From Gracilibacillus halophilus YIM-C55.5 (GTDB lineage Bacteria; Bacillota; Bacilli; Bacillales; Amphibacillaceae): a stretch of DNA of 39,464 nucleotides. The position numbers and the translations under genes are program-made. This document shows positions 9,301-15,444 of this stretch, one piece after another; position 1 is the stretch's first letter, and each line of letters starts with the position of its first letter. Under the pieces are notes generated by a model that ran no database searches, was not told where the DNA came from, and worked only from the letters and a program-made list of their open reading frames with translations. Location of the stretch: NCBI RefSeq assembly GCF_000359605.1, contig NZ_APML01000072.1:1-39464 (forward strand), read 5' to 3'.

Positions 9301-9786
9301 ATCCTCATCTTGTATGGTCAACTTTGATTGTCCATCTATATCACCTGAATCACCTGATGCTGTACTACTTAAGAATACATCATCTACCACCCATCCTTTG
9401 GAGTAAACGACCGGTATTTCCACATTCATAAATTTCTGACCGATATCTGCAGAACCGCCTGACTCACCGACGAAAATAATATCATAACCATTTGCATCTT
9501 CCGTTTCTGCATCTTTTGCTCGTATAAGATCAATTTGATTAAATCCTAATGTTTCTAGATGTTCAATCGTCTTATAATCAGCTTCTATCTCATTACCAAT
9601 ATACAACAGGGATTTACCAGTACCAATTGAACGATTCCAACTTAGCTTTACTTCACCATTCCCGGCCTCTGCTTGTAATCCTGTTGGTGCATTGGTTAAC
9701 CCATGAATCGTAACAATGTTCATCGGTAAAGTAGCCAACATGATCATTAATATCAAGAACAAATATAAAAATTTCTTCAAATTCAT
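6340..9786 (-). CDS. Cell-wall-anchored multidomain pectate lyase (PL10 catalytic domain)
   Basis: A 1148-residue exported enzyme cleaving pectate by beta-elimination. A hydrophobic signal peptide (about 1-29) is followed by the first half of an FN3-like domain (33-57), an inserted ThuA/glutamine-amidotransferase-like module (about 58-256), and the second half of that FN3 (265-323). A complete FN3 (329-415), two Ig-like segments (about 418-586) and a linker (597-690) lead to the PL10 catalytic domain (about 690-1020). The catalytic domain has HGGWDKN (718-724), TIDNNAT (754-760), TFNDNAM (815-821), AWGQQHD (875-881), SGFESV and YEIGTNKP (964-971). An acidic Ser/Asp/Glu linker (1045-1110), sorting motif LPDTA (1114-1118), membrane helix and YQRYKVKR tail follow. 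LPDTA matches the signal used by B. subtilis sortase YhcS. No sortase gene is in the window. Confidence 0.93.
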   Translation of the reverse strand: MNLKKFLYLFLILMIMLATLPMNIVTIHGLTNAPTGLQAEAGNGEVKLSWNRSIGTGKSLLYIGNEIEADYKTIEHLETLGFNQIDLIRAKDAETEDANGYDIIFVGESGGSADIGQKFMNVEIPVVYSKGWVVDDVFLSSTASGDSGDIDGQSKLTIQDEDHPLASGLAGDVKVYTEAGKVNFGTPGEEAEIIAAVEGDDSKSTIFAYEEGAKRVNGDLVPARRVSTFLFKNQEDYMTDDGWKLFDKSIEWALGQTPDGSNERSFTVKRATAKGGPYETIATGLTEPYFTDSEVVNDTTYYYVVSLITQDDEGDLSEEIEVTPVDPLPVPTGLQATAGNGEVTLNWESVSEATSYDVKRSKKDEISAYQVIADDVKETYYIDSEVSNDEKYFYVVTANHEGVASDHSEAVSVIPMDTRPVIEFNDKPSFTNEEMITISGSVDQMSTVSINGETINVHSDLTFSHQLKLSLGENKVVVEAENENGEVAQPIEWTVIYDADAPTLMLNDLQGEKEGDRYVSMYNPFPITGELSEAGKVLINDEEVEVSSKDFSFETDIHLTPGKENMITIKGMDLAGNESEPIKLTVMPKKEAVPPGRIKIVRAEVIKPNTVEVTLNGKVSNVDPNDIELLSARGDWEDFNPKLTPNFTIKDTTIAENDSGQTVIIYETVETIHLDGTIEKEIDEDPHNVPYLEANYYSDDIEASIEQADNLLTWQMEHGGWDKNKSDTLFQRPWDGEEPRSESYSFIHDMETGTIDNNATIDEILFLALMYKETGDERYKESVLKGIEFLQNLQYETGGFAQAYPLNGSYQDNVTFNDNAMIRTLNAMTLMAEKQYPFNTNIINDDLATELQDSIDLATEYLLHSQIEVDGNLTAWGQQHDPFSYEPTTGRSFEIPSISGFESVSIVKYLMSLPNQTTEVKAAVQGALNWFEDVEVEGYRFERFDENEQYYYEDPSSSYWYRLYEIGTNKPLFTQRSDEIITHDIMDLAKENRSSYMWAGDFATDLLEIARTTGYYENRAYVKVVGNQSTNIVEETLVMDALHRIEGKSESSEDPNDETDEEDSSNDEGSENENNDDQSEDNASSEDENNDDNKKSEQEMNQEDHSEKTGGSELPDTATHMFSWLIAGLGILLMGLCFFFYQRYKVKR

Positions 9787-9843
9787 TTGCCTCCTCTACA
9801 ATTCATAATGAAATAAAATCGGAAAGGTTCTTAAGGGGAATGT

Positions 9844-9915
9844 TTAACATGATGCTTGAGGAATACGATTAGCATTCTCTAGATGAATAATCCGTTTACA
9901 AGCTTGATTTCGCAC
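9844..9915 (-). CDS. Possible 23-codon leader peptide ahead of the pectate lyase gene
   Basis: Between TATAAT (minus strand, 9929-9934) and the pectate lyase ATG lies GGAAGGAGGTGCGA, a strong ribosome site with no long frame behind it. A GTG at 9915 opens a 23-codon frame with two cysteines (MRNQACKRII, ending PQASC). The ribosome site overlaps the GTG, so initiation there is doubtful. Short inverted repeats (GATT..AATC, ATTC..GAAT) suggest a folded leader. I see nothing else in 9787-10013. Confidence 0.25.
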   Translation of the reverse strand: MRNQACKRIIHLENANRIPQASC

Positions 9916-10013
9916 CTCCTTCCATTAGATTATATATAGTATATCAATGATTACATTACATTTTTCTACTTCTTTCACATCAAACATTTACATTTTATTC
10001 ACTATCATATGAC

Positions 10014-10045
10014 GAAAAAAAGGAAGGGATTCTTCTCCCTTCCTT
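10014..10045 (-). terminator. Terminator of the choline symporter gene
   Basis: AAGGAAGGGA / TCCCTTCCTT form a perfect 10-bp stem with a 6-base loop. In the minus-strand RNA it is followed by a run of Ts (the A-run at 10015-10019). Confidence 0.9.
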
Positions 10046-10059
10046 CTATCATCTCTATA

Positions 10060-11673
10060 TTAAGAGGATTGATTTCTTTCTTCTGGCATGAGTAGAGGTT
10101 TTGGCTGAGCTTTTTTCTTCGTTAATTCAGACACAACAAATAATACGACAAACGCACTTATTGCTGCAACGGTTCGGAATGGGAATAATACCACGCCATC
10201 TTGTACCATTGGATAAGGTAAGAAAGCTGGTAGATTAATAGCTGGTTCCCCTCCACCTAGACGTAAGAATACGGAGACAACAAATGCAGCAACTGAGCCA
10301 TAGACGTTTGCGTTCTTATAAAATAGCGCCATCGTTAATTGTGGAAATAGAATACAGTAGACAAGGTCTGATGCTAAATACCACAATGTATACACACTCT
10401 CAACACTCAAGGCGATAATCATAGTCGCCACGCCGACAAGAATAATCGTTCTTTTGATGACTTTTTTCAAGTCTTCATCTGTAGCTTTCGGTTTTACTAA
10501 CGGGCGATACACATTCCATGCTGCCATAGACGACGCTGATAAGATCGATGAGTCCATCGAAGACATAACAGCTGCAGCTAATGCACCTAAGCCAATTGCT
10601 CCAATAATACCTGGTGTTAAATAACGAAGTACGTGTGGTAGAACCATCGCTGCATTTTGTGGTGCTTCTAAGCCCATACTTGCCCAATCGACACTATAGC
10701 CAATCACACCAATTAATGTAGCTGGGATAGCTGCAATAATACATACAATACCAGCAGTAATGGATAGCCACATTGCCGTTTGCTCATTTTTCGCAGAAAG
10801 GACACGTTGGAAGTATACTTGCCAAGCAATACCACCGAAAATTAGTAGGAATGCATAGTCCCACCAGTTCCAGAATGAAGCGCCCCATGCGTCATGGTTG
10901 AATCCATCCATAGGCGGAATTAAATTCGCATAAGTGCCCATCTCTGTGGCATATTTGCTCCACACATCTCCCAAACCACCTGCTGAAGAAAGGGCGAATG
11001 GCATCACAACAAATAGGCCAACAAGAATAATAGCAAGCTGGAAAACATCCGTATATGCAACGGCCCACATACCACCAACTACGGTATACGTAATGGCAAT
11101 AATCGCAGATATGATGATAGAGGTAGTAAAGTCAATTCCTAAAATAGTGCCAAATGTTGTCCCTAACGCAACTAAAATTGCACCACTCCAGAATAACTCA
11201 CCTAATAATGCGGGAATATAAAGAATACCAGCCATCTTTTTACCAAAGCGCTGTTCAAGTGGATCGATAATTGTCATAAACTCATATCGACGCATTTTTC
11301 GAGCGTAAAAAATACCACCAATAATTAAACTAAGTGCATATCCCCAAGGTGCTTGAACCCATACAATACCGGAACTAAATGCAGATTCAGCGGAGCCATT
11401 AATATAACCGCCACCAACCCAGGTGGCTGCCATCGTAAACATAGCTACACCTAGTGGTATACTACGTTTTGCTACAATCATATCGCTCAGCGAGTTCGAT
11501 TTCTTACCAGCCATCATCGCACCAATATAATAAATAATCGCATAAAAGACGAGCATTGAAATAAGACCTGCCCAATGAACATCACTATCTGTAAATCCAA
11601 TATATAATACAAACGCTGCTAGTACTCCAATAAAAAATAAACCTTTTAGCCAATTCTGGTTCGCTTCTTTCAC
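10060..11673 (-). CDS. Sodium:solute symporter resembling the high-affinity choline transporter CHT1 (SLC5A7)
   Basis: A polytopic SSS-family protein of about 537 residues. Several stretches are strikingly like animal CHT1: AATWVGGGYINGSAE, QAPWGYALSLIIGG, TVVGGMWAVAYTDVFQL, GGIAWQVYFQRVLSA, AAVMSSMDSSILSASSM, and SDLVYCILFPQLTMALF. Na+-driven choline uptake is therefore the best prediction, and the neighbouring gbsR and gbsA genes support it. AGGAGTG precedes both an ATG (11679) and a GTG (11673); spacing favours the GTG. It lies about 80 bases behind gbsR on the same strand, so it is probably cotranscribed with it or controlled by GbsR. Most Bacillus species instead use OpuB or BCCT carriers for choline. 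Confidence 0.88.
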   Translation of the reverse strand: MKEANQNWLKGLFFIGVLAAFVLYIGFTDSDVHWAGLISMLVFYAIIYYIGAMMAGKKSNSLSDMIVAKRSIPLGVAMFTMAATWVGGGYINGSAESAFSSGIVWVQAPWGYALSLIIGGIFYARKMRRYEFMTIIDPLEQRFGKKMAGILYIPALLGELFWSGAILVALGTTFGTILGIDFTTSIIISAIIAITYTVVGGMWAVAYTDVFQLAIILVGLFVVMPFALSSAGGLGDVWSKYATEMGTYANLIPPMDGFNHDAWGASFWNWWDYAFLLIFGGIAWQVYFQRVLSAKNEQTAMWLSITAGIVCIIAAIPATLIGVIGYSVDWASMGLEAPQNAAMVLPHVLRYLTPGIIGAIGLGALAAAVMSSMDSSILSASSMAAWNVYRPLVKPKATDEDLKKVIKRTIILVGVATMIIALSVESVYTLWYLASDLVYCILFPQLTMALFYKNANVYGSVAAFVVSVFLRLGGGEPAINLPAFLPYPMVQDGVVLFPFRTVAAISAFVVLFVVSELTKKKAQPKPLLMPEERNQSS

Positions 11674-11752
11674 GTGCATCACTCCTAGCAATTCTAAATA
11701 TTATGATTTGATATTCGAGTATACGTCCATTTACAGACGTAGTAATCAGTAG

Positions 11753-12325
11753 TTAAGAATTCTTATGATTCAATTCGTTTTGATCTGGTTTTGGTAAAAA
11801 TTCAAAAATCTCTTCATTTCGAATACTAGCGACTAATTTCTCTAACCATAGATAGTATGTTTTTGACCTTTCAAGAAGATCATAATGTTCTTGCGCTTCT
11901 TGTCTTGTTTCTTTGCTCGTGTTCGTATCTTCTATCAATTCAGATAGTTCTTTTTGTGCTTGATGGATGGCTTCCATATTCATCTTTACTTCACGATCCC
12001 ACATTTGGCAATAAAATACCATGAAGGAGCGGAAAAAGTTTTTTTCGGCAACATAGACGTCTTTTCTACTACCACGTCTAAATACCTTTTTGACCATTTC
12101 GATCTCTTGAAGTTTACGTACGCTTGTACTCATGCTTGGCTTACTCATTGAAAGCTCTTGTCGCATTTCGTCAAGTGTCATCTCATCTTCAAAATACATG
12201 GTCGCATATAACTTTCCTGCTGAGCGAGTCAAACCATATAAATCCATGGTTTCTGAAATGGCTCCGATGACTTTATCTTTTGCACTCTCCATTTTCTCAT
12301 GTTCCAGTTCATGTCGGGAATCCAT
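11753..12325 (-). CDS. gbsR: Choline-responsive repressor GbsR
   Basis: 190 residues with the GbsR MarR-like fold. Segments near-identical in pattern to B. subtilis GbsR include MDLYGLTRSAGKLYATMYF, EMTLDEMRQELSMSKPSMS (helix-turn-helix), VAEKNFFRSF and a final EIFEFLP. In B. subtilis GbsR represses gbsAB and opuB and is released by choline. Here it is divergent from gbsA across 270 bases and immediately upstream of the choline symporter gene. The start ATG follows AAAGGGGCG. Confidence 0.95.
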   Translation of the reverse strand: MDSRHELEHEKMESAKDKVIGAISETMDLYGLTRSAGKLYATMYFEDEMTLDEMRQELSMSKPSMSTSVRKLQEIEMVKKVFRRGSRKDVYVAEKNFFRSFMVFYCQMWDREVKMNMEAIHQAQKELSELIEDTNTSKETRQEAQEHYDLLERSKTYYLWLEKLVASIRNEEIFEFLPKPDQNELNHKNS

Positions 12326-12507
12326 ATATGCGCCCCTTTGGTTAAAACTGTTTAATTATTTTTTAATATTTTTTACAAACATTATGGTAACGTCTCAAAA
12401 AATATTGTCAAATGGATGAAGAACGTCTAACCATCTTTATTTCCTATGCTTATAAGTCTCATCACTAATTTAATTTTTTTTAATCCAAGAAATAATGACG
12501 ATCTTTT

Positions 12508-12536
12508 TTGACATTAATGAAAAAGTTTGTTACATT
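12508..12536 (+). promoter_or_regulatory. SigA promoter of gbsA
   Basis: TTGACA (12508-12513), 17-bp spacer, TACATT (12531-12536), 60 bases before the gbsA start. Confidence 0.8.
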
Positions 12537-12558
12537 CAATATAGTTAAAAACGTTAAG

Positions 12559-12575
12559 AATTTATTTAATAAATT
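12559..12575. promoter_or_regulatory. Inverted repeat in the gbsA leader, candidate GbsR site
   Basis: AATTTATT-T-AATAAATT lies just downstream of the predicted transcription start and before the ribosome site, flanked loosely by GTTAA and TTAAC. A roadblock position fits how GbsR is reported to work in B. subtilis, but the link is inferred. Confidence 0.45.
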
Positions 12576-12596
12576 TAACAAAAAGGAGCGGTTACT

Positions 12597-14066
12597 TTGG
12601 AATTACAACAAATGTACATTGATGGCAGGTGGGTCAATGCTCAATCTGGCAATACACGTGATATCATTAATCCTTATAATCAAGAAGTTATCGCTACAGC
12701 TGTTGAAGGCGACGAATCAGACGCAAAAGCTGCTATTGCTGCAGCAAGACAAGCATTTGATCAAGGCGATTGGAAAAACACTTCAGCAACAGAACGAGGA
12801 AAAATTGTTCGAAAAATAGCCGATTTCATCGAACGTGATAAAGAAGAATTAGCGTACCTGGAATCTTTAGATACGGGGAAAACGGTTGAGGAAAGTCGCG
12901 GTGACATGGATGATATTGCTGGTGTCTTCCATTATTATGCTGAAATAGCGGATAAAGATGGTGGTGAGATTATTGAATCACCTCTGCCAAATTCCATCAG
13001 TAAAGTTGTCCATGAACCAGTTGGTGTTTGCGGACAAATTACCCCATGGAATTATCCATTATTACAAGCTTCATGGAAGTTAGCACCTGCACTTGTAACT
13101 GGAAACACTTTAATTATGAAGCCTAGTGAAATTACGCCATTAACGACAGTAAAAGTATTCAAATTAATCGAAGAAGCTGGTGTTCCTGCTGGTGTAGCCA
13201 ACCTTGTATTAGGCGCAGGAAGCACAACAGGTGCCGAATTATCCGAAAGCAAAGATGTTGACCTTATTTCGTTCACAGGTGGTATTGCGACAGGTAAGAA
13301 AATTATGAAGGCTGCCACTGACAACGTTAAGAAAACAGCACTTGAATTAGGCGGTAAAAATCCGAATATCATCTTTGCTGATACAGATTTTGAAACCGCA
13401 GTAGACCAAGCAATGAACGGCGTTTTCTTCCATGCTGGTCAAATTTGCTCAGCAGGAACAAGACTGATTGTTGAAGAAAGTATTCATGATCAATTCGTCG
13501 AAGCACTAGTTAATCGCGTAAAAAACATAAAACTGGGCAGCGGCTTTGATGATGATACACAAATGGGACCATTAATCTCTAAAGAACATTTGAATAAAGT
13601 GATAGATTATGTGGAAACAGGTAAAAAAGAAGGTGTCACTGTCGAAGTAGGTGGCAAACAACCAGAAGATCCTGAATTACAAGATGGCTTTTTCTATCTA
13701 CCAACGGTTCTAACAGGATGTACGACTGATATGGATGTTGTACAAGAAGAAGGATTTGGGCCCGTTATTACTGTTGAGAAATTCTCAACTGAAGATGAGG
13801 CAGTTCAACTAGCAAATGACTCGATTTACGGCTTAGCTGGCGCTGTCTTTACGAATAATATTGCAAAAGCCGAACGATGCGCTCAAGCGATGCGCATGGG
13901 AACCGTTTGGATTAATGAAATGAACGTATATTTCCCTCATGCACCTTGGGGCGGATATAAACAATCAGGCATTGGCCGTGAACTTGGTAAGTTAGGCTTA
14001 GAAGAATATCAAGAAACGAAGCATATTTTACAAAATATAAAACCAGAACCACTTAACTGGTTTTAA
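12597..14066 (+). CDS. gbsA: Betaine aldehyde dehydrogenase
   Basis: This enzyme oxidises glycine betaine aldehyde to glycine betaine with NAD+ as the last step of osmoprotectant synthesis. Its 489 residues align by eye with B. subtilis GbsA throughout: GQITPWNYPLLQASWK (146-161), Lys175, general base Glu250 in LELGGKNP, and nucleophile Cys284 in HAGQICSAGTRL. The C-terminus PLNWF is typical. Translation starts at TTG 12597 behind AAAAGGAGCG. It is driven by the promoter at 12508-12536 and ends at a strong terminator, so it is monocistronic. The usual partner gbsB (type III alcohol dehydrogenase for choline) is absent from the window. Confidence 0.97.
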   Translation: MELQQMYIDGRWVNAQSGNTRDIINPYNQEVIATAVEGDESDAKAAIAAARQAFDQGDWKNTSATERGKIVRKIADFIERDKEELAYLESLDTGKTVEESRGDMDDIAGVFHYYAEIADKDGGEIIESPLPNSISKVVHEPVGVCGQITPWNYPLLQASWKLAPALVTGNTLIMKPSEITPLTTVKVFKLIEEAGVPAGVANLVLGAGSTTGAELSESKDVDLISFTGGIATGKKIMKAATDNVKKTALELGGKNPNIIFADTDFETAVDQAMNGVFFHAGQICSAGTRLIVEESIHDQFVEALVNRVKNIKLGSGFDDDTQMGPLISKEHLNKVIDYVETGKKEGVTVEVGGKQPEDPELQDGFFYLPTVLTGCTTDMDVVQEEGFGPVITVEKFSTEDEAVQLANDSIYGLAGAVFTNNIAKAERCAQAMRMGTVWINEMNVYFPHAPWGGYKQSGIGRELGKLGLEEYQETKHILQNIKPEPLNWF

Positions 14067-14125
14067 TATAGATTTTTTCACAAGATTGTGACTCGTAAAC
14101 CTTTATCTATTATGTATTTGTTGCT

Positions 14126-14163
14126 AAAGCACCCGCTACTCACACCCCCGTAGCGGGTGCTTT
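14126..14163. terminator. Bidirectional terminator after gbsA
   Basis: A perfect 14-bp stem, AAAGCACCCGCTAC / GTAGCGGGTGCTTT, with a 10-base loop. It also ends the convergent minus-strand HTH/membrane-protein operon. Confidence 0.92.
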
Positions 14164-14201
14164 ACATTAGTTATGCTAACAGAAATAATGAATATACCCA
14201 T

Positions 14202-14498
14202 TTATTCATCTATTAATTCGCTGTCTCTAATCTCTCCATTTTCCGATGTCCATATTCGATACTCGTTATCTTTTCTTTTCTCAACCACTAACACATACTC
14301 CCTAAAAAATTCTCCCCAATGTCCCAGTCGATGAATATCCTCGATAGAAGTAATGTCTGGATTATTTGCAAGTACATTCTCTTTAACATGATCAAACTTC
14401 TTTTGTATAGTTAACATCAGAAACAAGTACCCAACCAACAAAATGATGGCACATATTATTGTAGCTTTTATGATCAATCTCTTCATTAATTTATTCAT
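14202..14498 (-). CDS. Small membrane-anchored protein of unknown function
   Basis: 98 residues with one N-terminal membrane helix (about 9-30, IIKATIICAIILLVGYLFLM) and a charged, probably extracytoplasmic tail. I recognise no family. The ATG follows AAGGGGAAATATGA. It is the last gene of a minus-strand group of four with an HTH regulator at its head, so it probably shares that regulation. Confidence 0.6.
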   Translation of the reverse strand: MNKLMKRLIIKATIICAIILLVGYLFLMLTIQKKFDHVKENVLANNPDITSIEDIHRLGHWGEFFREYVLVVEKRKDNEYRIWTSENGEIRDSELIDE

Positions 14499-14529
14499 TC
14501 ATATTTCCCCTTTTTCCCAGTTGCGCATT

Positions 14530-14706
14530 TTACGCTGTGAGAAGTGTAAAAAGCATACTTACAAAAAAGCTAATAAGTACCATCGCTGTGATTTTCAGAA
14601 ACCCTTTTTTTGTTAATTCATTGCGATGGTCACGATCATTCTTGGTGACAAAATATATGATAAGACTCGTTACAATCAAAAATGTAATAAAAAAGAATTC
14701 TTTCAT
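14530..14706 (-). CDS. Small two-helix membrane protein
   Basis: 58 residues with two hydrophobic segments (FFFITFLIVTSLIIYFV and ITAMVLISFFVSMLFTLL) around a charged loop, NDRDHRNELTKKG. The ATG at 14706 follows GAGGGGGATGTTT with normal spacing; upstream in-frame codons overlap that site. It lies 23 bases behind the 127-residue membrane protein and is probably in the same operon. Function unknown. Confidence 0.55.
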   Translation of the reverse strand: MKEFFFITFLIVTSLIIYFVTKNDRDHRNELTKKGFLKITAMVLISFFVSMLFTLLTA

Positions 14707-14729
14707 AAACATCCCCCTCAATAAATTAA

Positions 14730-15113
14730 TTAATATTTTCGCGACAAAATAACAAATGAAAGAAATACAGTAGATATTGTTAAAGCAGCGAGTACAGATA
14801 CAGCTTGATAAGCGGATATCTCGATTACATGAAAATGAAGCAACGTCAACATTATAATCATATATCCTAAAACAAAATAGTAACTAACAAACATGCCTCG
14901 CGCTCGAATCATCTTTGTTCGTTCATCATTTTGGATAAACTGCGGCGCCAAATACGCGTTACATAAAGCAATGATCGCCAGCGCAATTAGAAGCACATCA
15001 TGCCCAGCAGGGAAAGCACCAGTTGATATTGTAGCCCAATTAAATAATACACTTAATAAAACAAAAAACACGCCAAAAAACAGGAACAACTTACGGTCAT
15101 ATTGTTTTTCCAT
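14730..15113 (-). CDS. Four-helix membrane protein partnered with an HTH regulator
   Basis: 127 residues with about four membrane segments and the loop QNDERTKMIRARG between helices 2 and 3, a feature I associate with DUF2178-type proteins. The ATG at 15113 overlaps the HTH gene's stop as TAATG and has GGAGG upstream, so the two are translationally coupled. Proteins of this kind next to YozG-like regulators are common in Firmicutes; their role is unknown, and regulator sequestration or sensing has to remain a guess. Confidence 0.75.
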   Translation of the reverse strand: MEKQYDRKLFLFFGVFFVLLSVLFNWATISTGAFPAGHDVLLIALAIIALCNAYLAPQFIQNDERTKMIRARGMFVSYYFVLGYMIIMLTLLHFHVIEISAYQAVSVLAALTISTVFLSFVILSRKY

Positions 15114-15325
15114 TACAATTCCTCCTTCTCGTTCTTCTCTAAAATAAATACGTCTTCTACTTGCACAAAAAAACAACGCGAAATTTGTATCGCTAAAGGA
15201 AGAGATGGGTTATATTTCCCTTTTTCAATTGATATAATCGTTTGTCTTGAAACCCCTAACATATCTGCAATTTCCTGTTGAGAAATGCCTTGTTCCTTTC
15301 TAAAATGTTTCATCCTATTTTTCAT
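15113..15325 (-). CDS. Small Cro/CI-type HTH regulator (YozG-like)
   Basis: 70 residues that are almost entirely an XRE helix-turn-helix: QGISQQEIADMLGVSRQTII, then EKGKYNPSLPLAIQISRCF and EDVFILEKNE. It heads an operon with the coupled four-helix membrane protein. A perfect 10-bp palindrome overlaps its own -35 region, consistent with autorepression. A paralogue with the same logic is at 35212-35412. The ATG follows a weak TTAGGATAT site. Confidence 0.85.
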   Translation of the reverse strand: MKNRMKHFRKEQGISQQEIADMLGVSRQTIISIEKGKYNPSLPLAIQISRCFFVQVEDVFILEKNEKEEL

Positions 15326-15354
15326 ATATCCTAACCACCTTTTCTTACAAGTAT

Positions 15355-15391
15355 ATGGTATGTAAAATTGGCTTTACTGTCAAGTTAACTT
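15355..15391 (-). promoter_or_regulatory. Promoter and palindrome of the HTH/membrane-protein operon
   Basis: Minus strand: TTGACA (15378-15383), 17-bp spacer, TACCAT (15355-15360). The perfect palindrome AAGTTAACTT (15382-15391) overlaps the -35 box and is a candidate operator for the HTH protein. Confidence 0.55.
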
Positions 15392-15444
15392 TACATTATG
15401 ATGAATAAAAAGGAAGACCGCTTATGCGACCTTCCCATAAATAC

